The notes: generated by a model not told the origin, from the sequence alone. A DNA stretch of 64,000 nucleotides from Limnoglobus roseus (GCF_008254045.1 NZ_CP042425.1:6138001-6202000), one strand, 5' to 3'. Shown: positions 1-9,956, counted from the first letter of the stretch. Made by a program: numbers and translations.

Positions 1-3000
1 CTGAAGCGATGGCGGATTCCGGCCGCGTCACTCGCACTCTTCGCGGCGGGTGGACTCTCCCTCAGCGGCGTTCAAGTCGATCTCTTCGGGCGATTCCATC
101 TGGCCTCGACCCTCTTCGCAGTTGCCTTGTTCGTCTTGCTACTTTCGTTGGCGGTCGTTGTCCTCGGCCGGGCGTGGTCGCCTTTGCTCGCGGGTATTCT
201 GGCGGTCTCGCTGTTGCTCGGCCTCGGTGGGTGGTGTGAGACCGACATCGGCGAGGCTCTCGCGGAAGTGGCTCGCATGACGCGGTCGGTGCAATTCACC
301 CGACCGTGGTGGTTGGCCCTGCTGCTCTGCGTACCCGTGGTCTTGCTGTTAGCACGCCGAAGTCTGGCGGGTCTCGGCCGGGTGCGGAAGTGGGTCACCA
401 TCGGCACGCGGTGCGTGATCGTTGCCTTGCTCGCGCTGGCGCTGGCGGAACCGCGGGTCAATCGGCCGAGCGAAAACGTGGCGGTGCTGTTCGTGCTGGA
501 CCGTTCGCAGAGTGTGCCGCAGGACATCGACCCGGCCGCGAACGTGGCCGATCAAGTGGACCGCCGCTGGCAGCGCATCCGCGGCTTCGTGCGGGACGCG
601 GTGCTGTCCCGCGGCGTCGAGCACAGCCGCGACAAAGCGGGCGTGGTTCTCTTCGGCAAGCGGCCGAAACTCGCTCTGCCGCCGGCGTCGGTGCGGGATC
701 GGTTCGAGGTTGACGACCGCATGGCCGGGCCGATCGACGGACAGTACACGGACATCGCCGCCGCCCTGAAACTCGCCGTCGCGTCCTTCCCGGAGGGGAA
801 CGGCAAGCGAGTCGTCCTGGTCAGCGACGGCAACGAGAACATGGGCAACGCCGTCGAGCAAGCGGCCGTCGCGAAGCAGAACGGCGTGGCCATCGACGTG
901 GTTAGCATTGCTCCCGGCTACAAGAACGAGGGCGAGGTCCTCGTGCAGTCGGTGGAAGCCCCGCCGGTCACGACGACCGGCACGCGGCTCCCGTTGCGCG
1001 TGTTGGTCCGCAACACCAGCGCCACGCGCGTCGTCCGGGGCATTCTGGAACTCGTTCGCGTCGGGTTGAGTGAGGACGGCAGCGAGAAGGTTGAACAGGT
1101 CGCCATCGAGGCGGATCAGCCGCAGGTTCTCGACGCCCCGATGGGCAAGCCGGCCACGATCATCTTGCAGCCGGGTTTGAACTCATTGAAGTTCCGCGAC
1201 ACGCCGCCGAAGCCGGGCGAAACCTCATTCTCTTACAGGGCCACGTTCACGCCGATCCTCTCCGGCGTGCCGTCGGCGAACGGGCAACTCGGCGACATCG
1301 TGGTCGGCCTGCCGAACGACCGCGTGGCGAATAACCGGGCCAGCACGGCCGTCGTGATGCGCGGCCAACGCCGCGTGCTGTTCGTCGAGGAGCCGAAGAA
1401 CGGTCGGTCGGAACACGCCCACCTGATCCGGACACTCCTACGGGCCGACGTGAAGGTGTCCGTCGCGTCGCCCGCTAAATTGCCGGCCGAGGTTGCGGAC
1501 TTCGCGCTGTTCCTGACGAACTACGATTGCATCGTCCTCGCCAACGTCCCGGCCGAGGTCTTCAGCCGCGACCAGATGGAGGTGATTCGCACGTCGGTCC
1601 ACGACCAGGGGACCGGCCTCATCATGATCGGCGGCCCCGATTCGTTCGGCCCCGGTGGGTACCAGAACACGCCGGTCGAGGAAGCCCTGCCGGTCTTCTG
1701 CGAGATCAAGTCGCCGATGGCCGCGGGGAAGGGGGGCCTGATCCTCATCATGCACGCCTCCGAGATGGCCGACGGCAACCACTGGCAGAAGGTCATCGCC
1801 AAACTCGCCATCGAACGGCTCAGTGCTCCGGACATGATCGGCGTCATGCAATACGGCTTCGGCGCGGGGGCGGCCGGCGTCAGTTGGGTCATCCCTTTTC
1901 AGGACGTCGGCGGCGACAAGAGCCGGCTGTTGGCGAAGATCGATCGGATGGACCCGCAGGACATGCTCCACTTCGACCCGTTCCTGACGGCCGCGGCCGA
2001 TACACTGTCCAACCCTGACTACAACCTCGCGGTGAGGCACTGCATCGTCATCTCCGACGGCGACCCGCAGTACGGCCCGGCGGGGCAGGCGGCGACGGCG
2101 AAGATGGCCGCGAACGCCATCACCTGCACGACCGTCGGCGTGGCGACGCACGGTATGGCCGAGACGGGGCGGATGAAGAGCATCGCGGAGGCGACGAAGG
2201 ACGGCCGCGGCAACCCCGGCAGTTACTACGAACCGAAAGACCCGAGCCAGTTGCCCGCGATCTACATCAAGGAGAGCCGGCGGATCAGTCAGTCGTTCAT
2301 CTACGACAAGGCGTTTCTGCCGAAGCACCTCATCGTCGGCGGCATCACGGAAGGCGTGCCACGCGAGTTGCCGCCGCTCCGAGGGTTCGTGCGAACGACG
2401 TACAAGGAATCGCCCCTCGCGCAGTTCCGCATTGAGGGGCCGCCGATCGCCAACGACATCCGCTTCCCGATCCTCGCGTCGTGGCAGTACGGCCTCGGGC
2501 GGGCCATCGCCTTCACGTCCGACGCCCGCACGCAACCGACCGCGAACGTCAAGGGCTGGGATGCCGACTGGGTCGAGTCGGACATCTACAAGAAGTTCTG
2601 GGAACAGGCGATCACTTGGTCGTTGAGACCGGCGGAATCGGGCCGGATGACGGTCACGTCCGAGTACCGCGGCGGCCGAGTTCGCGTGACAGTGACGGCC
2701 CGCGACGAGCGCGACCGGCCGGTGAACGGCCTGGACTTGCAAGGCAAGATCAGCCTGCCGCGAGCGCCGAAACCCGGCGAGAAGGTGCCGGCCGTCGAGT
2801 TCAAGCGGAAGGGACCGGGGCAGTACGAGGCTGAGTTTGCCGCGGACGAGGCGGGGACGTACTTCGTCACGGTGCAAGGGCGCCAACCCGGTGTCGGCAA
2901 GAACACGGGGGCAATGTTCGACACGGCCCGCACGGGCGTCACGCTGCCGTACTCGCAGGAGTTCGCCGACCTGGACACGAACACGGCCCTCCTCAAGCAA

Positions 3001-3546
3001 CTCGCGGAGATCACCGGCGGCCGGTATTACACGGACGACCCGGACCAATTGCAACAACTGGCAAAGTCGTCGGAACTGTTCCGCGAAGCCCCGAAGACCT
3101 CGCGGGCGTACCAGCCGTTTTGGTATTGGCTCGTGTTCGCGGCCGGCGTGCTGCTGTTGCTCGACGTGGGCGTGCGGCGGATCGCGGTGGAATGGCTGGA
3201 AGTTCGAGCGGAAGCCGCGCGGTTCTGGTCCCGCCTTCGCGAGAAGCCCGCGGCGGAAGCGTCCGCAACGCTGAGCCAACTGCAACGGCGGAAACTGCAA
3301 GTGCAGGAAGAAATCGAGCGCGAGCGGGCCGCCCGGCGGTTCGAGACGACGGGCACGCCGCCGGAACCACCGCCCCGCGGGGCGGACGAGATCGCGGCCG
3401 GGCCAACCTCACCACTGCCGCCCGCCCCTCCGCTACGGACCGAGGATCGGCCGAAGACCGACGAACCGCAGGACATGATGAGCCGACTGAAGAAAGCCCG
3501 CGACCGCGCAGACCACAAGAAGGACAAGAAGGACGATACCCCATGA
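1..3546 (+). CDS. vWA / glutamine-amidotransferase-like membrane protein (5' end outside window)
   Basis: A large membrane-anchored protein of the planctomycete BatA-like type. The frame is open from base 1 with coding-like third positions and several hydrophobic stretches, so the gene probably begins upstream. An ATG at 277 preceded by GGAAG is the alternative start and gives the usual family N-terminus (two membrane segments). A vWA-type segment starts near base 475 with a metal-site-like DRSQS. A glutamine-amidotransferase-like region (IGGPDSFGPGGY) lies near 1630, and a second vWA-like region follows. A C-terminal membrane helix near 3120 precedes a charged, Lys-rich tail. The stop overlaps the moxR start (ATGA), so the two are co-translated. 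vWA/MoxR pairs are known chaperone-like partners; the substrate is unknown. Confidence 0.8.
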   Translation: MKRWRIPAASLALFAAGGLSLSGVQVDLFGRFHLASTLFAVALFVLLLSLAVVVLGRAWSPLLAGILAVSLLLGLGGWCETDIGEALAEVARMTRSVQFTRPWWLALLLCVPVVLLLARRSLAGLGRVRKWVTIGTRCVIVALLALALAEPRVNRPSENVAVLFVLDRSQSVPQDIDPAANVADQVDRRWQRIRGFVRDAVLSRGVEHSRDKAGVVLFGKRPKLALPPASVRDRFEVDDRMAGPIDGQYTDIAAALKLAVASFPEGNGKRVVLVSDGNENMGNAVEQAAVAKQNGVAIDVVSIAPGYKNEGEVLVQSVEAPPVTTTGTRLPLRVLVRNTSATRVVRGILELVRVGLSEDGSEKVEQVAIEADQPQVLDAPMGKPATIILQPGLNSLKFRDTPPKPGETSFSYRATFTPILSGVPSANGQLGDIVVGLPNDRVANNRASTAVVMRGQRRVLFVEEPKNGRSEHAHLIRTLLRADVKVSVASPAKLPAEVADFALFLTNYDCIVLANVPAEVFSRDQMEVIRTSVHDQGTGLIMIGGPDSFGPGGYQNTPVEEALPVFCEIKSPMAAGKGGLILIMHASEMADGNHWQKVIAKLAIERLSAPDMIGVMQYGFGAGAAGVSWVIPFQDVGGDKSRLLAKIDRMDPQDMLHFDPFLTAAADTLSNPDYNLAVRHCIVISDGDPQYGPAGQAATAKMAANAITCTTVGVATHGMAETGRMKSIAEATKDGRGNPGSYYEPKDPSQLPAIYIKESRRISQSFIYDKAFLPKHLIVGGITEGVPRELPPLRGFVRTTYKESPLAQFRIEGPPIANDIRFPILASWQYGLGRAIAFTSDARTQPTANVKGWDADWVESDIYKKFWEQAITWSLRPAESGRMTVTSEYRGGRVRVTVTARDERDRPVNGLDLQGKISLPRAPKPGEKVPAVEFKRKGPGQYEAEFAADEAGTYFVTVQGRQPGVGKNTGAMFDTARTGVTLPYSQEFADLDTNTALLKQLAEITGGRYYTDDPDQLQQLAKSSELFREAPKTSRAYQPFWYWLVFAAGVLLLLDVGVRRIAVEWLEVRAEAARFWSRLREKPAAEASATLSQLQRRKLQVQEEIERERAARRFETTGTPPEPPPRGADEIAAGPTSPLPPAPPLRTEDRPKTDEPQDMMSRLKKARDRADHKKDKKDDTP

Positions 3547-4544
3547 ACTCGACCGCCCCGATGCCCGAACGGGCCGCCAAGTTCCGCGAACGGTTCCGCG
3601 TGCTGGAAGACGAGATCGGCAAGGTCATCGTCGGCCAAGCCGACGTCGTCCGTGGCGTGCTGACGTGCCTATTCGTTGGCGGCCACGTCCTGCTCGAAGG
3701 CGTGCCGGGGTTGGGCAAAACGCTCCTCGTCCGAACGCTCGCCTCGGCCCTCGGCCTGCATTTCTCCCGCATCCAGTTCACCCCGGACCTGATGCCGTCG
3801 GACATCGTCGGCACCAACATCATCAACGAAACGCCCGACGGCAAGCGGCAGTTCCAGTTTCAGTCCGGCCCATTGTTCGCGCAGATCGTCCTTGCCGACG
3901 AAATCAACCGAGCGACGCCGAAGACGCAATCGGCCCTCCTTGAAGCCATGCAGGAGCACAGCGTCACGGTCGGCGGCACGGTCCACAAGCTGGAAGAACC
4001 GTTCCTCGTCCTCGCCACACAGAACCCGATCGAACAAGAAGGGACGTACTCGCTGCCGGAAGCGCAACTCGACCGCTTCTTCTTCAAACTGAACGTGCCG
4101 TTCACGACCCGCGAGGAGTTGAACGTCATCCTGAACCGCACGACACGGAACGAGTGGCCGACGGCTGAGAAGGTGATGGAGGCCGATGAAATCCGTCAGT
4201 GGCAGTCGCTCGTGCGGGAAATCTTGGTGGCAGCCCCGGTGCAGGATTACGCGATCCGCCTCATTCTCGCCACGCACCCGAACAGCGAGTTCGCGACGGC
4301 CGACACGAACCGCTTCCTGCGGGCCGGGAGTAGTCCCCGCGGTGCCCAGACGCTGATCCTGGCGTCGAAGCTGCGGGCGCTTTTGGAGGGGCGGTTCAAC
4401 GTGAGTTTCGAGGATATTCGCAAAGTGTTCTTTCCGGCGTTGCGCCACCGCATACTCTTAAACTTCGAAGCCCAGGCCGAGAACATCTCTCCCGACGCGG
4501 TCCTGGCTGCGGTCGTCAACGACGTGAAAGAGAAGCCGGAATAG
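3543..4544 (+). CDS. moxR: MoxR-family AAA+ ATPase
   Basis: 333-residue cytoplasmic AAA+ ATPase. Walker A is GVPGLGKT (residues 53-60) and Walker B is VLADEINR, followed by the ATPKTQSALLEAMQE segment typical of MoxR. Later come the sensor-like ATQNPIEQEGTY and the C-terminal lid domain. The ATG at 3543 overlaps the upstream stop by four bases; a much longer open frame upstream is a shadow of the vWA gene. MoxR ATPases act with vWA proteins in maturation or activation of other proteins, and the overlap supports that partnership here. Length is normal for the family. Confidence 0.92.
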   Translation: MNSTAPMPERAAKFRERFRVLEDEIGKVIVGQADVVRGVLTCLFVGGHVLLEGVPGLGKTLLVRTLASALGLHFSRIQFTPDLMPSDIVGTNIINETPDGKRQFQFQSGPLFAQIVLADEINRATPKTQSALLEAMQEHSVTVGGTVHKLEEPFLVLATQNPIEQEGTYSLPEAQLDRFFFKLNVPFTTREELNVILNRTTRNEWPTAEKVMEADEIRQWQSLVREILVAAPVQDYAIRLILATHPNSEFATADTNRFLRAGSSPRGAQTLILASKLRALLEGRFNVSFEDIRKVFFPALRHRILLNFEAQAENISPDAVLAAVVNDVKEKPE

Positions 4545-4601
4545 CTTTGACGGCCGCACGTCGCTCGCCTACACTCGCAGCACTCGCGGGGCCTTGAACC
4601 G

Positions 4602-5876
4602 ATGCCGTTTCGCGTTTTACCCGTACTGGTACTCGTCGCGGTGGCGTCGGCCGGTTTTGCCGTTCCTCAACCGGAGGCGGTCGGCCGGCCCGATGTCATC
4701 AAGATCGTCTCCAGTCTGCCGCGGACTGGCAGCGCCCGCGGCCAGACCGACACCATCGTCGCCGGCATTCGGCTGGCCCTGCACGAAGTCGATTACAAAT
4801 TAGCCCTGAACGGCACGCCGTACCGGATCGAGTACCTCGACCTCGACGACGCCAACGCCGCCGCCGGGCAGTGGACCGCGGAGAACGAAATCTCCAACGC
4901 CGTCCTCGCCAGTCGCGACCCGGACGTGATGGTTTACATCGGCACGTACAACTCGAGTGCGGCCCGCATCTCGATGCCGATTTTGAACAAGTCTCACGTG
5001 CTGATGGTTTCGCCGGCCAATACCGCGCCCGAACTCACCAAGCCGGGAGCCGGCGGGAAGTGCGAACCGAACTGCTATCGCCCCAGTGGCGAAGTCAATT
5101 ATGTCCGCGTGGTGCCGACCGACGACCTTCAAGGGTCGCTCGCGGCCGAGTGGGCTCAAGATTTGGGCGCGCGGAAGGTGTACATTCTGGACGACACCGA
5201 AACCTACGGGCAGGGCGTCGCGAACTTGTTCGAAGCCCACGCCCGGAAGATCGGCATGGACGTGCTGGGGCACGAGAGCATCGATCTCAAAGGGGCCGAG
5301 TTCTCGGCGCTGATGACGAAGATTAAGACCAAGAACCCGGACCTGATCTACTTCGGCGGGACGACCCAGACGAAGGCCAGCCAGGTTTTGAAGGACATGG
5401 TGAAGGCCGGCATGGATAAGTGCAAGTTCATGGCCCCGGATGGTTGCCACGAGGAAACGATGATTACCCAGACCGGGGCCGACATCCTCGTTCCGGGCCG
5501 CTTCTACGCGACCTTCGGCGGGCTGACGACCGACCGCTTGGCCGTCGGGGCGGGCAAGGTCTTTGTCAACAAGTACAAGGAGCTGTACGGGAAGGAACCG
5601 TCGGAAGCGTATGCCGTCTATGGCTACGAGTGCGGTCGGGTCGCCTTGGAAGCGATTCGCCGGGCGGCGAAGAAGGACCGTCAGGCGATCCTGGAGGCCG
5701 GCCGGTCGATCGCCAACTTCGACGGGGCCGCTGGCGTGAAGTGGTCGTTCGACGCCAACGGCGACACGACTCTGCAAATGATGACCGGCAGCACCGTGCA
5801 GATGGTGAAGGAAGACGGCAAAGACGTCCCACACCTCCGCTGGGCACACGACCTCCTGCCGCGAACGACCAAGTAG
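4602..5876 (+). CDS. livK: ABC transporter substrate-binding protein, branched-chain amino acid type
   Basis: 424 residues with a hydrophobic N-terminal signal segment (residues 4-20), so exported. The mature part has the LivK/type I periplasmic fold: a VIKIVSSLPRTGSARGQ opening, an early polar-ligand region, and the SPANTAPELTKPG segment seen in amino-acid and amide binding proteins. It is first in a five-gene transporter operon with the two permeases and two ATPases, so it should deliver substrate to LivH/LivM. The exact ligand (branched-chain amino acid, urea, amide) cannot be read from sequence. The insertion GAGGKCEPNCYRPSGEV contains two Cys that could form a disulfide. Confidence 0.88.
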   Translation: MPFRVLPVLVLVAVASAGFAVPQPEAVGRPDVIKIVSSLPRTGSARGQTDTIVAGIRLALHEVDYKLALNGTPYRIEYLDLDDANAAAGQWTAENEISNAVLASRDPDVMVYIGTYNSSAARISMPILNKSHVLMVSPANTAPELTKPGAGGKCEPNCYRPSGEVNYVRVVPTDDLQGSLAAEWAQDLGARKVYILDDTETYGQGVANLFEAHARKIGMDVLGHESIDLKGAEFSALMTKIKTKNPDLIYFGGTTQTKASQVLKDMVKAGMDKCKFMAPDGCHEETMITQTGADILVPGRFYATFGGLTTDRLAVGAGKVFVNKYKELYGKEPSEAYAVYGYECGRVALEAIRRAAKKDRQAILEAGRSIANFDGAAGVKWSFDANGDTTLQMMTGSTVQMVKEDGKDVPHLRWAHDLLPRTTK

Positions 5877-5920
5877 GCCCCACCCGAACCGCGATTGAAT
5901 TCGCCCGACGACCTCACACG

Positions 5921-6865
5921 ATGACACCACTCTTTGCCGCCCTCGACACACAAGCCCTCACACAGTACCTCATCAACGGCCTCAGCTACGGCATGTTGAT
6001 CGCGCTGGTGGCGCTCGGCTACACGATGGTCTACGGCATAGTGGAGTTGATTAACTTCGCCCACGGCGACCTGTTCATGTTGGGCGCGTTCCTCGGGTGG
6101 ACGATCATCACGGCCGTCTTCAAGGTTTCGCCCGACGACGCGGTTCTCGGACCTGTCGCGCTCCTCGTGTGCTTCGTCATAGTCCCGGCTTTCTGTGGGT
6201 TGTTGAACTTCAGCGTGGACCGTGTCATCTACCGCCCGCTACGGAAGGCCCCGCGGCTGGCCCCGCTCGTCTCGGCGATTGGCGTGAGTTTCATCTTCCA
6301 GAACCTCGGCCTGTTCTGGGGCGGCCCCCAAGACGTGGACTTCCCGAAACTCGTGTCGAACAAAAACCTCCTCGGCCTGGACGCGACTGTTCGGTTTACT
6401 TACCAGGACTTGCTGGTCGTGGGCGTGACGATACCCCTCATGATCGCCCTGACGGTATTCGTCAAACTGACTCCGTTGGGCAAGGCGATGCGGGCGACGG
6501 CCCAAAATCCGACGGCGGCACAACTGATGGGCATTAACACCGAACGGGTCATCGCCACCACCTTCATCCTCGGCGGTACGCTGGCCGGATTCGGGGCCAT
6601 GATCTACGGGCTGACGATTAACTCGATCCACTACCAGATGGGTTTCCTGGTCGGCCTGTACGCCTTCACGGCGGCGGTCCTGGGCGGGATTGGAAACATC
6701 CCCGGGGCGGTCCTGGGCGGCCTGCTTATCGGCCTGGTGCGGTCCCTCGGCAGTGCCTACGTCGGCGAACGGTGGACCGGGGCACTGATCTTCGCGATGC
6801 TGATCGTCGTGCTGGTCTTCCGCCCGGCGGGTCTGCTCGGGGCACGAGTGCGGGAGAAGGTGTAA
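5921..6865 (+). CDS. livH: branched-chain amino acid ABC transporter permease LivH
   Basis: 314-residue integral membrane permease of the LivH type with about eight hydrophobic segments and the family motif GYTMVYGIVELINFAHGD near residues 28-45. The start at 5921 (MTPLFAALDTQALTQYL) is preferred; the open frame reaching further upstream overlaps the binding-protein gene and is a shadow. The stop TAA shares one base with the livM ATG (TAATG), showing translational coupling. It forms the membrane channel with LivM, energised by LivG and LivF. Confidence 0.92.
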   Translation: MTPLFAALDTQALTQYLINGLSYGMLIALVALGYTMVYGIVELINFAHGDLFMLGAFLGWTIITAVFKVSPDDAVLGPVALLVCFVIVPAFCGLLNFSVDRVIYRPLRKAPRLAPLVSAIGVSFIFQNLGLFWGGPQDVDFPKLVSNKNLLGLDATVRFTYQDLLVVGVTIPLMIALTVFVKLTPLGKAMRATAQNPTAAQLMGINTERVIATTFILGGTLAGFGAMIYGLTINSIHYQMGFLVGLYAFTAAVLGGIGNIPGAVLGGLLIGLVRSLGSAYVGERWTGALIFAMLIVVLVFRPAGLLGARVREKV

Positions 6866-7926
6866 TGAAGAGCAATTTCCCGTCGTGGTCGGTGGTGCTG
6901 TTCGCGGCGCTGGTCCTGTACCCGCTGTTCCCGGCGTTCGACCAGCACTTCTTCAACGTCACGAGCCGGTCGTTGGGCGTGGAGTTGCCCGGCCTGTTCC
7001 TGTTCGCGATCCTGGCCCTGGCGTTGAACGTGGTGGTCGGGTACACCGGCTTGCTCCACCTCGGCATCGCGGCCTTCTTCGGGATCGGCGCGTACACCGT
7101 CGGCATCCTCACCGCCCCGATCAACCCCTTCGGCATAAGCTTCTGGGCCGCGCTGTTAGTGGCAACGGTGGTGGCGACTTTGGCCGGCCTTTTGCTCGGA
7201 GCACCAGCCCTGCGACTCCGGGGCGACTACCTTGCGCTCGTCACGCTCGGCTTCGGGGAAGTCGTCCGCTTCACGATCAAGAACCTGCCCGCGATCACCG
7301 AAGGGCCGAAGGGCGTCAGCCCGCTGCCGGCCCCCGTCCTGCCCGGTGTCACGGTCGACTGGAACACCGACTACCGACCCTTCTATTACCTCGCCCTCGC
7401 CGCTCTCGCGCTGACGTTCTACTTCCTCTACCGTCTAGAGCGGTCGAAACTCGGCCGCGCGTGGGTGGCGATCCGCGAGGACGAACTGGCGGCCTCGTGT
7501 ATGGGGTTGAACACGTCTCGCTTGAAGCTCGCAGCCTTCGCCGTGACGGCCGGGATTGCCGGCTTCGCGGGCGGGATCTACGCCACCAAGATGACGAGTA
7601 CCGTCGGCCCCGAAGCCTACGACTTCAACAAGTCGATCTTCGTCCTGTGTTGTCTCATCCTCGGCGGCCTCGGGAGCCGCAGCGGCGTGCTGCTCGGGGT
7701 GTTCCTGCTGTACGGGTTCGACTACATCCTCTCGCCGATCATCGACGGGTTCATCCAGGCGTCCGGGTTGGGGCAAGGGAAGATTTGGCAACAGTTCTCG
7801 GGCTGGCGGTTGATCGTGTTCGGACTCGTTCTGATCGTGGTCATGCGGGTTCGGCCGCAGGGATTGCTACCGAACGATCGCGTGGAAGAAGAACTCCGCC
7901 ACGCCCCGCCCGCGACCGGCGTTTGA
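6865..7926 (+). CDS. livM: branched-chain amino acid ABC transporter permease LivM
   Basis: 353-residue second permease with about nine membrane segments, the conserved region LALNVVVGYTGLLHLG (near residues 50-65), and the EAA-like region around RLKLAAFAVTAGIAGFAGG. It begins on the last base of livH's stop codon. The C-terminus MRVRPQGLLPNDRVEEEL is typical of LivM. It pairs with LivH in the inner membrane. Confidence 0.92.
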   Translation: MKSNFPSWSVVLFAALVLYPLFPAFDQHFFNVTSRSLGVELPGLFLFAILALALNVVVGYTGLLHLGIAAFFGIGAYTVGILTAPINPFGISFWAALLVATVVATLAGLLLGAPALRLRGDYLALVTLGFGEVVRFTIKNLPAITEGPKGVSPLPAPVLPGVTVDWNTDYRPFYYLALAALALTFYFLYRLERSKLGRAWVAIREDELAASCMGLNTSRLKLAAFAVTAGIAGFAGGIYATKMTSTVGPEAYDFNKSIFVLCCLILGGLGSRSGVLLGVFLLYGFDYILSPIIDGFIQASGLGQGKIWQQFSGWRLIVFGLVLIVVMRVRPQGLLPNDRVEEELRHAPPATGV

Positions 7927-7947
7927 CGCACCACGAGGGGGAAAATC

Positions 7948-9198
7948 GTGAGCTTACTGGCGGTAGAAAATCTCGCGATGCGGTTCGGCGGCATCACGGC
8001 CGTGTGCGGGTTGAACCTGACGGTCGAACCGGGCCAGATCGTGAGCGTGATCGGGCCGAACGGGGCCGGCAAGACCACGGTTTTCAACGCCGTCACGGGC
8101 ATTTACCCGCCGTCCGAAGGCCGCGTGACGTTCGAGGGACGGGAACTACTCCGGCCCTCGCGGTTGTCCGTCTACCTCGGTTGCCTTGTGGCTGGGCTGG
8201 TCGTGGCGGGGTTGGCTTACTTCGCTGCGTCCGGGGTGGAAAGCCTTTGGTCGGCCGTGGTGCGGCGGCCGTTCGCGGCCGAGGGTGGTTCCTTCAGCCT
8301 CGCCCATTCCCTCTCCGGTGCGGTCGATTACCTGAGCGGCAAGCCGGGCATTGAGAAACAGGCCAACGGCACGTTCGCGGTCGTGAGCCTAGATGGAAAG
8401 GTGACTTTCGCGACCACCCCGACGGTTGACGAGGCGAAGGCCGTCCGGGAGCAGGTTCTGGCCGGCAATTACAACAATGCAGGGATTGCGGAACCGGAGA
8501 AGCAAGCGGCCTTTGCCCAACAAGTCGAGGCCGCACGACAGGACCGCGACGCCTTGGTCGAGACGACGCTGGTGTCCGCCGTCGTGGGATTCTTCGGCGG
8601 CGCGATCGGGTCGTACCTCCTGTGGAGGCGGTCCCGGCGGACCCCGGACGTGATCTCTCAGGGCGGTATCGCTCGCACGTTTCAGAACATCCGCCTCTTC
8701 TCGTCGATGACCGTTCTCGAAAACATCCTGATCGGGATGGACCGGAAGCTGACGCAGCACCCGTTGTTCATGCTGTTGGGCACGCCGAGCCACCTTCAGG
8801 AAGAACACAACGCTGCCATTGCGGGCTACGAATTGCTGGAGTTCGTGGGGCTGAAAGGTCGGCACCGCGATCTGGCGAGTAATCTCGCCTACGGCGACCA
8901 GCGCCGCCTGGAGATCGCCCGCGCGCTCGCGACGAACCCGAAGTTGCTCCTGCTCGACGAGCCGGCGGCCGGGATGAACCCGAGCGAGACGGTGAGCCTG
9001 ATGGAACTCATCAAGAAGATTCGCGACAAGGGCGTGACGGTTTTGCTCATCGAACACCACATGAACCTCGTCATGGGCATCTCGGACAAGGTCGCGGTGC
9101 TGGATTACGGCCAGAAGATTGCCGAAGGGACGCCGTCGGAAGTCAGCCGCGACCCGAAGGTGATCGAAGCCTATCTCGGCAAGGAAGAGGTGAGCTAA
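7948..9198 (+). CDS. livG: LivG-type ABC ATPase with a membrane-spanning insertion
   Basis: 416 residues, against about 250 usual for LivG. Walker A (GPNGAGKTT, residues 36-44), Q-loop (ARTFQNIRLF, near 243-251), signature-like LAYGDQRRLEIARAL, Walker B (LLLLDEPAAG) and the H-loop region LIEHHMNLVMG are intact, so it should hydrolyse ATP. About 160 residues (roughly 70-230) are inserted between the post-Walker-A strand and the Q-loop. The insert has two hydrophobic segments (about 74-94 and 207-226) around a polar, partly coiled segment. GTG start at 7948 after GAGGGG. The insert may anchor the ATPase to the membrane; no equivalent is known to me. Confidence 0.9.
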   Translation: MSLLAVENLAMRFGGITAVCGLNLTVEPGQIVSVIGPNGAGKTTVFNAVTGIYPPSEGRVTFEGRELLRPSRLSVYLGCLVAGLVVAGLAYFAASGVESLWSAVVRRPFAAEGGSFSLAHSLSGAVDYLSGKPGIEKQANGTFAVVSLDGKVTFATTPTVDEAKAVREQVLAGNYNNAGIAEPEKQAAFAQQVEAARQDRDALVETTLVSAVVGFFGGAIGSYLLWRRSRRTPDVISQGGIARTFQNIRLFSSMTVLENILIGMDRKLTQHPLFMLLGTPSHLQEEHNAAIAGYELLEFVGLKGRHRDLASNLAYGDQRRLEIARALATNPKLLLLDEPAAGMNPSETVSLMELIKKIRDKGVTVLLIEHHMNLVMGISDKVAVLDYGQKIAEGTPSEVSRDPKVIEAYLGKEEVS

Positions 9199-9911
9199 TG
9201 GCCGCGCTGCTAAGCCTCGATCTGTTGCGGGCCGGGTACGGGCCGATCGACGCCCTTCATGACGTTTCGATCCAGGTGAGCGAGGGCGAAATCGTCGCCC
9301 TCATCGGCGCGAACGGGGCGGGCAAGACGACGACCCTCATGAGCATCTCCGGCGTGGTGAAGGCGCGGTCGGGCACGGTGTCGTTCGACGGCCGGGACAT
9401 CACCCGGATGCCGGCGCACGAGATCGTGAAACTCGGCCTCGCGCAGTCGCCGGAGGGGCGGAAGATTTTCCCGCGGCTGACCGTCCTTGAAAACCTTCAA
9501 ATGGGCGCGTTCACCCGGTCCGACCGCGACGGCGTGGCCACAGATTTGGAGAAGGCGTTCGTGATGTTCCCAATCCTGCGGGAGCGCAAGAACCAGCCAG
9601 GCGGGCTGCTCTCCGGTGGCCAGCAGCAGATGTTGGCCATCGCGCGGGCACTGATGGCGAGGCCGAAGTTGCTCATGCTCGACGAGCCGTCGCTCGGCCT
9701 CGCGCCGCAGATCGTGGTGCAGATTTTCGACGTGGTGAAGGAGCTCAACAAAACGGGGATGTCGGTCCTCCTCGTGGAGCAGAATGCCCGCATGGCCTTG
9801 AAGGTGGCCCACCGGGGTTACGTGCTGGAAACCGGCCGCGTGACGATGGCCGACGAAGCTCAAAAGCTCCTGCACGACCCCCGCGTGCGGGCCGCTTACC
9901 TCGGCGAGTAG
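9198..9911 (+). CDS. livF: branched-chain amino acid ABC transporter ATPase LivF
   Basis: 237 residues, normal length. Walker A is GANGAGKTT, the Q-loop region is LAQSPEGRKIFPRLTV, the signature is LLSGGQQQMLAIARAL, and Walker B is LLMLDEPSLGL, followed by LLVEQNARMAL. The ATG overlaps the livG stop. It is the second nucleotide-binding subunit, forming the heterodimer with LivG that powers LivHM. Unlike LivG here, it has no insertion. Confidence 0.93.
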   Translation: MAALLSLDLLRAGYGPIDALHDVSIQVSEGEIVALIGANGAGKTTTLMSISGVVKARSGTVSFDGRDITRMPAHEIVKLGLAQSPEGRKIFPRLTVLENLQMGAFTRSDRDGVATDLEKAFVMFPILRERKNQPGGLLSGGQQQMLAIARALMARPKLLMLDEPSLGLAPQIVVQIFDVVKELNKTGMSVLLVEQNARMALKVAHRGYVLETGRVTMADEAQKLLHDPRVRAAYLGE

Positions 9912-9956
9912 GCCGTGCCGCCGATATAACAACGCCATTCCACCGGAGGCCCTACG

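Noticed and set aside
1438..3300. 620-codon minus-strand open frame inside the vWA gene
   Set aside because: Antisense shadow of a well supported coding region.
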